Assembly (NCBI GenBank): GCA_907164885.2
Contig: OU015491.1
Location: 119,381,431 to 119,445,430, forward strand
Direction of reading: 5' to 3'
DNA length: 64,000 nt
Source of the DNA: Dolomedes plantarius
Taxonomy: Eukaryota > Arthropoda > Arachnida > Araneae > Dolomedidae
The position numbers and the translations under genes are program-made. A model generated the notes under the pieces. The model was not told where the DNA came from, did no database searches, and saw only the letters and a program-made list of their open reading frames with translations. This document shows positions 13,406-23,778 of this stretch, piece after piece. Position 1 is the first letter of the stretch. Each line of letters opens with the position of its first letter.

Positions 13406-14269
13406 TAGATAGAAATAACTTTTATAAAAGATCTTTGTCAAAGAACTTTGATAGTACAATAGGGGTATTTTGAAGTCATAGCATTTCTTTTATGTATAAC
13501 TTTTATAAAAGATGCAAATAACTTTTAAAAAATATCTTTGTCAAAGAACTTTGGTAGTGTAATATAGGCCAAAAGGAAGAAGATGCAGTGTCTTTTTTCC
13601 AGATCCGTGGAATTTTGGCCAGTCAGCGTGTATGCCCGAACTTTCACAATATGCGTGCCTATTTTAATCGACCAGTAGCAGGAGATGTAATATTAAAGAT
13701 TGCGGCAAAACAGTCAGAATTCACAAGGAAAACTGGTTCTACGGTTCCCGATTGCCATTATTTTAAAATCCCGATTGCCAAACTTTAAATATTTGCATTT
13801 TCTGTCGAAACATATATGCATATCAATTTGTGCCCAATTTGCATTACCCCTTCTTGGCGTGTCGCTTTTTTTTGTCTAAGAGTGTATTTCTATCTTGTAT
13901 TTAATATGAAATTTTCAATTTGATCTAAAATTATCTGTAGCGAAATCTTGTTCTTCAGCTGCCGATTTTTTTTACTTTTCCATGTGTTTTCCACATACTT
14001 TTTTAAACATGCTGCTGCTCAAAATGTTTATGCATGTTTAATAACTGCTTTCGTATATTTCATACACGTGCTTTGCCACATATTTCATGAGTGCCATGAA
14101 TTATGTCCTTTGGTTCATTTAATTTCAATTAACTTTAGCAGGAAGGTGGGGTCATTTGTCACAAGCAGTTCATCGCATAATTTAACGACAGTAATCCGAA
14201 TTTAAATACGAGTTTTGGATATTTCATTTTTTGTTTTGAGGATTTAAAACCACTTTACAACCTCCTAAA
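13406..14269. other. Spacer between the two inverted arrays
   Basis: Contains two CTTTTATAAAAGATCTTTG / CAAAGAACTTTG blocks (13410-13560) and, at 13925-13965, CTAAAATTATCTG...GAAATCTTGTTCTTCA, which recurs near 15975-16007 and inverted near 12585. Open frames at 13588-13788 and 13948-14205 have no recognisable domain. Confidence 0.6.
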
Positions 14270-15690
14270 AAGTTGCTTTTTAAACATCTTTCTTGGCCAG
14301 CACCTAGAGCCTAAGAAGAACCGCTATGCAAAATTTCAACTTCTTAGGCCTCATTGTTCCAGAAATACAGTGGAATTTTTTTGGGGGGGGTGGGGACTAA
14401 ACCCCTTAAAATTTGAATGCAAAAAAAGATTTATTGGTGCGCACCTAGGGATCAAGGGAAACCAACCAACAAAAATTTCAGCTTCCCAGACCTTATGGCT
14501 CCAGAGATACAGTGGGTTTATTTCTTTTTTTATTGGAAGGGGGGGCTGAACCCCTTAAAATTTGAACTAAAAAAAAAGATTTATTGGTGTGCACCTAGGG
14601 CTCAAGGGAAACCAACCAACAAAAAATTCAGCTTCCCAGACCTTATGGTTCCAGAGATACAGTGGGTTTATTTCTTTTTTTATTGTGGGGGGGGGGCTGA
14701 ACCCCTTAAAATTTGAACTAAAAAAAAGATTTATTGGTGTGCACCTAGGGCTCAAGGGAAACCAACCAACAAAAATTTCAGCTTCTCAGGCCTTATGGTT
14801 CCAGAGATACAGTGGGTTTATTTCTTTTTTTATTGTGTGTGTGTGGGGGGGGGGGGCTGAACCCCTTAAAATTTGAACTAAAAAAAAGATTTATTGGTGT
14901 GCACCTAGGGCTCAAGGGAAACCAACCAACAAAAATTTCAGCTTCTCAGGCCTTATGGTTCCAGAGAGACAGTGGGTTTATTTCCTTTTTTTTGGGGGGG
15001 GGGGACTAAACCCCTTAAAATTTGAACTTAAAAAAAAAGATTTATTGGTGTGCACCTAGGGCTTAAGGGAAACCAACCAACCATTTTCAGCTTCCCAGGC
15101 TTTATGGTTCCATAGATACAGTAGGTTTATGTATTTATTTTTTTTTTGGGGGGGGGGGCTAGCTAAACCCCTTAAAATTTGAACTAAAAAAATTATTGGT
15201 GTGCACCTAGGGCTTAAGGGAACCCAACCAAACAAATTTCAGCTTCCCAGGCCTTATAGCTCCACAAATACAGTGAGTTTTTTTTTTGGGGGGGGGGACT
15301 AAACCCCTTAAAATTTGAACAAAAAATAATTATTGGTGTGCATCTAGGGCTTAAGGGAAAACAACCAAACAAATTTCAGCTTCACAGGCCTTATGGTTCC
15401 AGAGATACATTGAGGTTTTTTTTTTGGGGGGGGGGGCTAAACCCCTTAAGATTTGAACTTTAAAAAAGAAGATTTATTGGTGTGCACCTAGGGCTTAAGG
15501 AGACCCACCATACAAAATTCCAACTTCCCGGACCCTTTTGTTCAAGAGATACATTGGATGTATTTTAAAGGGGGAGGGAGTTTAAGTCCCTTTTAACACC
15601 CTTAAAATTTGTCATTTTTTTAAAATATTTTTTAGTGGACACGTAAGACTTAGAAGTAACCATCATGCAAAATTTTGGCATCCTAAGGGC
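14270..15690 (+). repeat. Tandem array R: ~10 units of about 125-155 bp
   Basis: Units share ACCCCTTAAAATTTGAACT, GATTTATTGGTGTGCACCTA, GGGCTCAAGGGAAACC, TTCAGCTTCCCAGGCCTTAT and a terminal G run of 8-13 bases. Units at 14550-15010 are nearly identical to each other; outer units are more diverged, which suggests central homogenisation. The repeats produce several repeating YFFFYWKGGLNPLKF-type frames that are not genes. Orientation is opposite to the array at 12700-13405. Confidence 0.9.
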
Positions 15691-15872
15691 CTGTTCACAT
15701 AGGAGTCCGTTGCGTTGCGTTAAGGAAAAGATAACGTTGAAACGAAAATAAACCAATCATAGGCGTTAAAAATTTCATTGCTAATCGTTTGGAGGCATAT
15801 GATTGGTTTATTTTCGTCTCAACGTCATCTTTTCATTAACGCAACGCAACGGACTCCTATGTGAACAGGCCC
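15687..15872. mobile_element. PIF/Harbinger-like MITE, 186 bp, near-perfect palindrome
   Basis: The two ends begin GGGCCTGTTCACATAGGAGT and are inverted for about 75 bp with only a few differences, passing through CCGTTGCGTTGCGTTAA and AAATAAACCAATCATA. Flanks are TAA on the left and TTA on the right, compatible with a 3 bp TWA target typical of Harbinger. The insertion interrupts the right flank of array R: the uninterrupted inverted counterpart reads CATCCTAAGACTTT without the element. High arm identity suggests a recent insertion. Assignment to Harbinger rests on terminus style and target only. Confidence 0.8.
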
Positions 15873-16018
15873 TTAGACTTAAGGTTCGAAAGTTTTGCGT
15901 TTGTTTTAACATATTCATTTTGAATATATTTTATGCATTTCTGTTTTGTCATTAGTACGCAATTTTTAATTAAAGCTAAAATTATTTATAATCGAAATCT
16001 TGTTCTTCACGTTCTTCA

Positions 16019-16455
16019 CCAACCTCCCTCAATGCAATTCGGTACGTAGAGTTGCTGGGTGATCACCTCCATCCGTTTATGCTGTTCTGTTATCAGCACG
16101 GTAATGGAGATTTCCAGCAAGACAACTGTACCTCTCACAAGTCCCGGTTGGCTACTGGCTGGTCCGATGAGCATTCCTCTGACTTCTCTGTCATGAATTG
16201 GCCCCCTAGAAGCCCAGACTTAAATCCTATTGAGCATCTTTGGGATGTTTTGGAACAAGGCGTGAAAGGCCATCACACAGCACCAAAGAACCTTACTGAA
16301 TTATGGACATCTTTAGCCAATATTTGGCAAGCCATTCCCGTGGAACGTTTCCAGAAACTTGTTGAATCTATGCCTCGTCGTGTGGCAGCCGTTATCAAGG
16401 CCAGAGGAGGCCCAACTCGTTACTAGGCGGGTATCCCTAATTCAGTGGCACTTCA

Positions 16456-16458
<3 letters not shown>
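16019..16458 (+). mobile_element. 5'-truncated Tc1-like element with DD36E transposase
   Basis: The 3' half of a Tc1-like element: transposase C-terminus, then a terminal repeat which, reversed, reads CACTGAAGTGCCACTGAATT, then TA at the edge of an (AT)n run. The 5' half is missing; the break coincides with the end of the array-associated repeat GAAATCTTGTTCTTCAC. Confidence 0.85.
16022..16426 (+). pseudogene. Tc1-like transposase C-terminal half, DD36E spacing
   Basis: The open frame from 16022 to the stop at 16426 reads TSLNAIRYVELLGDHLHPFM and onward with no internal stop. It contains the second catalytic aspartate in GDFQQDNCTSHKSRL and the glutamate in SPDLNPIEHLWD. Thirty-six residues separate them, the spacing of the DD36E (Incomer-type) group rather than the usual 34. 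The C-terminus (VERFQKLVESMPRRVAAVIK, then GGPTRY) is complete. The HTH region and first aspartate are absent, so no active enzyme can be made. The unbroken frame suggests relatively recent truncation. Confidence 0.88.
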
Positions 16459-16500
<42 letters not shown>

Positions 16501-16870
16501 ATGCCCGGAAGTTGCAGGCATTCGATCGTTATTTCATCAGAGTTACAGTCCTGGTAGCAAAGAAAACTCTCCATGAGGTTCAGGAAAATTCTTTAATATA
16601 ATATTAACTGTCAGTGGAACGCCCCGGCAACGCGACATGCGTTTCGTTCAACAACCGAAATCCGTATACTTAAAGCTCGGTTCTGTCACCTGACTAAACT
16701 ATTTGATGCGTCAGCTCACGCTGAAAACGGAAGTAGCTAAAAGGGTTTTAAAGTTTAATTTTAAAGTTTTATTTCATGATAAACTTCACTTATCCGAGAC
16801 CGTGCACATATGTTATCTCTAAAAATAAGGCAAGAGTATAAATTGAATTTGGATAGTGGAGCCGAATTAT

Positions 16871-16907
<37 letters not shown>

Positions 16908-17534
16908 ATTATTATTAATATTATTATTATTAATCATTGTCTCTAGGACTAGCAGAATTAATTCCCTGAATCTGTACTTTAATGATTATTATCTGATATT
17001 TTTTCAGATTATTGCTCAATTAAAAACTCACTGAACAAAGCTTTTTTTTCTAATAAAAGCTTAATTACAGTTTCTTGTACAGCGAGAACAAAACGCACCC
17101 TTTTTTCTCAAGATAATAACGTCTAGTGTGATCTATTACGGATAATTAAAGGTAAATTAAAAAAATTGATAATGCTTCTCCTTTTTTACAATATCCAAAT
17201 TGAAAAATGCATGTAGCAATTACTGCATAGGATTAAAAGGTAATCTCCTGAAAAATCAGTAAAAGTCTTATCTACGTAAACGCAACTGCTTTAATAGCCT
17301 TGATAGCAGCTGTTAAATAAAAATTTTAAAATTAAATCAGTGAAGAAAATGTTTAAAATTTTATTTTTTCACGTTATCGAAGCAGATGATTGGTGGAATG
17401 CAGTAGAAATTTGTAGAATACGCCTTCGAGGTATTCAGATCGCGTTCAAACCCCCCTTATAGACATCTTTATATGTTTAAACCCAAATTCTTTCAAAAAT
17501 TCATAATAGGTTAGGATGAGATTTCCGATTATGG
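16459..17534. other. Non-coding region
   Basis: Begins with an (AT)n run (16459-16497). The GC-richer stretch 16498-16740 resembles no element I recognise. A TA/TG/TTA microsatellite is at 16872-16935. No gene seen. Confidence 0.5.
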
Positions 17535-17891
17535 CAGGGGGTTGTTGTTGTTATTGTTGTTCCTAATGCCCCCAGGCCGGAAGTTCCTTACCAGGACGAT
17601 GTGGACTTCGGGCAGAGTAGTGCGGATCCCATTTATAATAACACCACGAGGGTCGGAGTCCAACTTGGCTAGGTGCCACCACAATTTTGATCAAGCAACC
17701 ACAGGGGCAACATCTAGGGGAATCTTACCTACTCCATCCACTGAACTCATAGAAGAACTTTCCAGTTTACGGATTTAACATGCCCATATCCGATCTAGAC
17801 ATAAAGATAATTTAAATGTACTTGTCGGAATTCGATCCGAAAACCTTCACCACCGAAAGCCGACGCGCTACCGATAGTCTACCTCGGGCAT
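17535..17891 (-). mobile_element. tRNA-derived SINE with (AAC)n tail
   Basis: On the minus strand the head at 17891-17825 has an A-box-like GTAGACTATCGGTAGCGCG and a B-box-like GGATCGAATTCC. A ~250 bp body follows, ending CTGGGGGCATTAGGAACAAC and an AAC-rich tail at 17540-17562. A 3'-body fragment of the same SINE recurs at 18731-18812, and a related head is at 61408-61484. The 78-codon plus frame across it is an antisense artefact. No clear flanking target duplication found. Confidence 0.82.
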
Positions 17892-17960
17892 AGTAGAGGG
17901 TAGTTATAAAAACGTTCTGCTGTTTTACAAACTATTGAAAACCATCTAGTAAATATTTAT

Positions 17961-18258
17961 TGTGGACAGGTGAACCCCACGCGCCTTATCAGATAACAAA
18001 AAATCCCTCCAAGATTAATTACCTATATTTTACTAATCAGTTATGTATTTAGTTAAACTGAGGACCATCCTGCACTTAAAAAGAACCTTAACTAGAAAGT
18101 TTTTACATTCTTTCAGGCACTAATGCGTTTTTATATTAAACTATTGCATTAATAAGTAATTAAATTTCATCTTAATAAGTCCGGAAAAATAATTTTTTTT
18201 TATCGCAAACAATTGTATCCCGTCAAAAGGAATAAAACGTGTTCACGGCCACTTTTTA
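17961..18258 (+). repeat. Dispersed repeat R1, copy 2
   Basis: Second copy of the repeat at 9614-9918. Its right-hand continuation (CTAACAAAAAAAGAAGTGCTTGGG, split here by length) is displaced to about 18703-18727, so ~440 bp separates it from the main block. Confidence 0.85.
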
Positions 18259-18730
18259 CCATGTTTTTATAAACTTGCTTTCTTGTTTGTGTGTTTGTTT
18301 GTGTGTTTGTGTGTGTGTTTGTCAAGTACAAATTTTGCAATCAATTTTTAAGTAACTTCCCGACTAGCTAGACATTTGAAACTTTTAGAATAGCTCAGAA
18401 CACGATGACAGTGCATTTTTTTAATACTTTTAGCCATCTTTAAGTAGAATTAAATTAGTTAATTTCAGTTAATTTTGTTTTGTAGACTGGTGCAGCCATC
18501 TATTGGCCGGAACGGGAACGAAAAGTTAAATGCAAGTTAATTTCCAATTAACTTCATTTTCTTTCAAGTTGATGGGATAATTCATCAAAAAAATTTTAAA
18601 ATGTATTTATTAATGCATAGAATTGTCAAGTTTATATGATTCAACAGAAAATTTAAAAACATGGTATATAAGAAGTTATTTTTATCTTGTAATTATTATA
18701 TACTAACAAAAAAAGAAGTGCTTGGGCTAT

Positions 18731-18812
18731 GAATTTAACATGTCCATATCCGGCCTAGACACAAAGTTATATAAAAGGTACTTGTCGAAATTTTACCTGA
18801 AAACTCTCAAAG
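18731..18812 (-). mobile_element. Fragment of the (AAC)n-tailed SINE
   Basis: ATTTAACATGTCCATATCCG and GTACTTGTCGAAATTTTACC match the body and head-proximal part of the SINE at 17535-17891 in the same orientation. Both ends are truncated. Confidence 0.7.
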
Positions 18813-19940
18813 CAACAACGGAACATTGAGAACATATAACAATTATTTATAGTGGTAAAAATTTGCCTCTTGAATAAGTAACTTGAATAAGTAAAAGATT
18901 TCATATAGATATTTTGAGTCGACATAAAAAAAAAATTCTGAGGTGAAGTATTGAAAATACACTTTTTCACATCCCCGGATTAATTCAGTTTCTAAAATAC
19001 CAGTATCAAGGCTTAGAGACCAGTCAGTGCTTAACAGGCTGCTGTTAAAGTTTATACACAGTAACTTTAACGATCCAAAAGGAAATTTAGGTTAACTATA
19101 CATTTTGACTATATATTTAAGCTGACTACATATTTTGTTCAATCATTTTTGCAACGATGATACATTCCGAAAGCATTTATTCGTATTCTCTATATTTCTG
19201 TTAGCCAGAGGGAAAACATTTTTCTTCAGATTTCTGAATGAAACGGATGGAAGGAAGAAATATGAACCACAAAATGATACGGCGTTAGCGAATGTAAAAC
19301 ACAGCGTGAAAGAAACTTAATTAAAATGTGGGGAAACTGCGGCAGTAAAAAATACGCACATTGAGAGCATTTTAAACACTACATAAATAAGAGCCGAAAA
19401 ATAGAAACTTACTTCGGGAAATGCAAAAAAGAAGAAATAATTATTAGTTTTTTTAGGAGAGAAATCCATGAAAACGACTTAAAGTTTCAAAAGAGAAGAC
19501 ATTAAAAATGTAAATTTTGAATCTACAGAGATTAAAACACTCTCAGAAAAATAGACTTCATGCTACAAAGTCTGTAAAAAAAATTCTGTTCTCACATTTT
19601 TAATCATGAGAACAATTTGAAGTTATTTACGAAGCATGTGAATAAATTTAGCGCTATTTCCCTTAGAGACTGGATATTTTTCTTCGGATACTTGTCTTTC
19701 CTCTTAAATGCACATTAATTAACAAATAATGAGGATGCCTTTTAAACTTCGATTAATTCACCATTAACACTTTTAATTTTTTTAGCAGGTCATTATGTTA
19801 CCATAAGAATTTCTTTCATTAAATATTCATATTTCTGCAAATGTACTACTTATCGTAAGTAGATATTGCAATGCAATCTAATTTTTTTTTCAGAACAGCT
19901 TTTTGAATTCATATGATTTTGGGTGTATTTAATGAGTTTT
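18813..19940. other. AT-rich DNA, nothing recognised
   Basis: Short open frames only (18767-18970 minus, 19135-19320 plus) with no recognisable domains. Confidence 0.5.
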
Positions 19941-20303
19941 ACTGACACCATTAAAACGTTGCTTTGTAGATTCAATTAGATAAACTAGTTCAACGGTTTT
20001 GTGATGAATAATGTAAGTCTCCATCAGGTTAATTCTGTTAGTGCAAGCCTTAGCTGAATGATAATCGTCGCTGAATACTATAAAAGTTGTAACTGTAGGG
20101 ACTAGAAAGTTAGTTAGCGTTATTCTAACCATTAAAAGTATTGCTTTGTCGTTTCAATTCAATAAGCATTTGGCGTTTCAATATTTTTATGACAAATAAT
20201 GTGAATCTATTAAGATTAATTCCAGACAGGACCGAATGATAATCGTTACTAAATGCTATAAAAGCTGCAACTTCTTAGAGTGGATGTTTAACACTAGAAA
20301 GTC
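19941..20303. repeat. Diverged tandem duplication, two ~180 bp units
   Basis: Units 19941-20118 and 20121-20303 share ACCATTAAAA.GTTGCTTTGT, TTCAATT, GAATGATAATCGT.RCTRAAT, CTATAAAAG.TG.AACT and ACTAGAAAGT in the same order, with perhaps a quarter of positions changed. Confidence 0.75.
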
Positions 20304-20440
20304 GGGAATTTTTTCTTACTAAAAAGACTGAACACCGTCATTTTGACGATTGGAAATAAAATCAATATAAAATATTTAATGCTTTTTTTAATGGTTAAAT
20401 ACTTTGAATTTTGAACTACTCCATTCCTATGTATAATAAA

Positions 20441-21370
20441 CTAGCTGAAAACCCGCACTTCAGTACGGAGTACATTCAAATTTAATACAATGGTCAATGT
20501 ATGCAATTAATGCGCGAAAAAAAATAAATATATATATTTATAATAAATACGACGATCAATGTATACAATTGATGTAAAATGTATATATATATAAACGTAA
20601 GGGATATTTTTAAAGACAAAATAATATAGAAGAAAATATTCAAATTAAATCTAATATGATATACTAAAGAATATAGTGCAGTCTGAGGAGCATATCTTTT
20701 ACTGTATTGTAATATTTTTTTGGATAATGTCCAATCGTCTGCCGCATTACCAAAAAAAAATAAGTTTTTTTTTGTCTATTTCGTTGTTATCACGTGACGA
20801 AAAATTTATTTAAAGTACCAGAAAAAGAAATCACGTGATCAGCATTTAAAAATTAATTTCTATGAATAATAAACTAGCTGAAAACCCGCACTTCAGTACG
20901 GAGTACATTCAAATTTAATACAATGGTCAATGTATGCAATTCATGCGAAAAAATTCAGCTTTAAAAATTAAAGCATTTAAAATCAGCATTTAAAAATTAA
21001 ATTCTAAAAATTAATCTTTAAAAATTCCCCAAAAATCAGACAAGGATGGAGGTAACTCAAATGGAGGCAAAGATTTGAAAAAGATTTTATTTTAAAGAAT
21101 TTTTCTATGATCTTTCTCTTGATATAAACTTTATAACCCTCAAATTATTATTTTAAATGCAAACTTAAAAAAAAGTAACTTAAACAGCTTAAAAATTTAA
21201 TTTTAAAAAGTCTAAGAAGTTTTCAAAATCTTTCTTAGATTTGGTGTAGGTCTCTATGGTGTCGCCATGATCGCCAAGAAGAATCGCCATGCGAAATTTG
21301 AGCCCTTTAGGTCCAGCGGTTTGGTCACGGCGTTGTATGTCAGTCAGTTATGGAACTGTTCTATATATGA
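20441..21370 (-). mobile_element. Helitron-like repeat, copy B, with duplicated 3' terminus
   Basis: Minus-strand copy. The 3' end CTAG at 20441 is followed on plus by CTGAAAACCCGCACTTCAGT and ACGGAGTACATTC. The same ~85 bp terminus, with matching flank TAATAAACTAGCTG, recurs at 20861-20950. The 5' side (20960-21368) carries GGTCCAGCGGTTTGGTC and GTATGTCAGTCAGTTATGGA. The layout is one nearly full copy whose 3' end abuts a partial copy, or a local duplication of 433 bp. Confidence 0.55.
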
Positions 21371-21622
21371 AAGTGGTGAAAGGCAAAGTGGTGTAAGTCA
21401 GTAAGTCAAGTGGTGTAAGTCAAGAGATTTTAGCTGCAAAAACAACAAAAAATTCCACCATAAATTGAACAAATTATAATTCATAATAATTATTACAATA
21501 TTGCAAGTAATAACTATTTACAATTCCACTATAAATTGAACATGAAGATTACATATATGCCCCCCAAATGAAAAAAGTTGAAAATGTGACTTACGCCACT
21601 TTGCCTTTCAACGCCTCATATA
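21371..21622 (+). mobile_element. MITE family M1, copy 1
   Basis: Same 225-250 bp element as at 39528-39752. Terminal parts GTGAAAGGCAAAGTGGTGTA and TACGCCACTTTGCCTTTCAA are inverted. The shared interior includes AAAAATTCCACCATAAATTG and ATTCATAATAATTATTACAA. A 20 bp piece (GTGGTGTAAGTCAGTAAGTC) is duplicated near the left end. The left boundary merges with the 5' end of Helitron-like copy B. Confidence 0.75.
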
Positions 21623-22297
21623 TAGATTAGTATATATTTAGATATATTACTATGCAGGTTTGCCGAGCTGACAACCTGGTATGGTTTATCCGTAAAAATA
21701 TATACATGATTTATGCAGTGCTTATTTTTCAACACCAATATTTCCGAAGAGCCAATATATCTATTATTTTCAAAAGGGGGAAGAGACGAAAAGTAACTGA
21801 CATTTTTCCGGTATTAATTTTAAGATTTCTGCCTGTTTTCCATATTACCATCAAATCGACAGCTTTCAGTCTTAGTAAATATACAACACATTTTCTCCCT
21901 CTATTTTCTATCTAATAAAATTTTGTAAATGTGTGAGCATATTTCGCGTAAAATAATTAAAAAGTCATAAAATTTCAGAAACCTGAGGACGTAAATACAG
22001 ACATAGCGCTCAATAGTATGTCCGAAACGACGACAACCGTCGTTCTCGAGTTAAATAGTGTGATACTATCCATTTAAATTGTTCAAAATTGTTTTGAGGT
22101 TCTAATTATAAAATTACTAATAAATCGAAACATTTCACCTTATGTATGTTTCATTACAGGAAAATGAATAAAAACCTGGTACCGTTCTGCACGGAAAAAC
22201 CTCATTCTGAAACATAAGTCAGTAATTAGAACTGCAATTGTTATGTTAAATTTTTTACCTCAATATTCGAAGCTTTCATTGTTTAACAGCATAACAC
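21623..22297. other. Non-coding region
   Basis: An 87-codon plus frame at 21652-21915 has no recognisable domain. Nothing else seen. Confidence 0.45.
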
Positions 22298-22705
22298 TTA
22301 CCGTAAAATCTTGAGTATAATACGAACTTTTTTTTTCACATTTTAGTCCGCAAAAATGAGGATGCGTATTATATTCGTGTACAAAAAAACATAGGTTTAA
22401 ACATTGAATAAACGACAAACAATAGATGAGCTGTATTCTAGATAAAGTGATTAACACTGAAAATTTGACAGTATTGTTTGTTTTGAATTACAAATTTAAG
22501 TTTTTTTTCTACAGAATTTGACATTTTCGTTTCTATTTATTACAATTTTTATTTATTTTAATAAATATTTGTGCAATTTTAAAAAAATTTGAAATATTAC
22601 GGCTGCGTATTGTAGACGAATTTTAATTTTTTTCCGAAAATTTCGCGCAACATCAAGCATGCATATTATACACGTGTGCGTATTATAGTCAAGATTTTAC
22701 GGTAA
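22298..22705. mobile_element. Candidate MITE with TTACCGTAAAATCTTGA termini
   Basis: Left TTACCGTAAAATCTTGAGTA, TAATACGAA; right, reversed, TTACCGTAAAATCTTGACTA, TAATACGCA. About 27 of 28 positions agree. Inner parts also mirror each other weakly (AGGATGCGTATTATATTCGT against ACACGTGTGCGTATTATA). About 400 bp with no coding content. Superfamily not assigned. Confidence 0.75.
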
Positions 22706-23776
22706 TCACCAAATTGTTGACTATTATTCCACAGATTTTCTAAGACCTCTCACATGAAAAACAATCATTAGCAATTACATATACGGCAATCATTCACAAT
22801 TACATAATTAAAGATTATAGGAGCGTATTAATTTCTTATACAATGCTTACTTATGCTGCTTATAGTTTTAATACGAAGACATAATTCAGTTTGAATCGTA
22901 AAGAAAAATAAAAGGTTCCGTAGACACAAAAATGCACTTCAAATAAAATTTCATACATATGTAACTTAAAACTATGTTTGATAAGCCTTTCACGGAAAAA
23001 TGTAATGTTTTTTTCCCGAAAAATTCTTAGAAATTGATTTACGATGTAAACCATGCAACTATTTTTGAAAATACAACCACATGCAAATACTTCTTTGTTT
23101 TAAAACTTGAAAATTGAATTCGCGTTTTCAAAACTGTCAAAGCAATTCCTTAAACTGGTAACTACTTCTGAAAGTCACGAGCCGCTTTATAATCAAGTTT
23201 AGAGAATTCAGCCGAAGCATGCAATACTATTCTCGTAATTTCTGACTGAAATTATTTTTAAGTGGGGCAGAAACTTCTCCAAATTTATGCAAATTTTCAT
23301 CATTTTTAAAAAAGAACACTGTTATCTCTCGCAACAAAAATAAACATCTTTATTAATATGTGAAGTGCATTGCCAAAAGGCTTCGTACACCTTTTAACGG
23401 ATTATAAAGATATATTTGAATATTCCAATACCCAAGCGCGATGAGTATTTAGCATAATAAATAAGCAGGCGTGCCTAAAGGATCTTTCGACATCATTAGA
23501 AGATGTAATGCACGTCTAGGACATACGTAGATATAAACTATTGAGACTCGTCACCTCCATATTGAACAGTCTCACTTGAACATGCGTGATTGTGTAACTA
23601 ATGCATCATATATCTACGTTTGGGAGTACGTTTTGGAGAAGATCGTGAAATGGATCGCTAGAGATTAATAAAATCTTTATTGTATTAATGGACGAACAAA
23701 ATTCTCACCAGTAGGCGTATGATGAAGAATACGTGCATGCAGGCTTTATACGTCATTTTCATCATTTTTCTGGTAA
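22706..23776. other. AT-rich DNA, nothing recognised
   Basis: No gene-like frame and no repeat partner found. Confidence 0.5.
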
Positions 23777-23778
23777 TA

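Noticed and set aside
14417..15009. Overlapping frames of 95-99 codons
   Set aside because: The peptides repeat PLKFELKK and similar because the DNA is a tandem repeat with G runs; no start context or domain.
14270..15690. CRISPR-like regular repeats
   Set aside because: The units are ~125-155 bp, contiguous without unique spacers, and lie in a eukaryotic genome. They are an ordinary tandem array.
16498..16740. Possible LTR or retroelement piece in a GC-richer patch
   Set aside because: No TG...CA ends, primer-binding site, or second copy in the window.
17542..17778. 78-codon plus frame
   Set aside because: It lies antisense across a tRNA-derived SINE body and tail.
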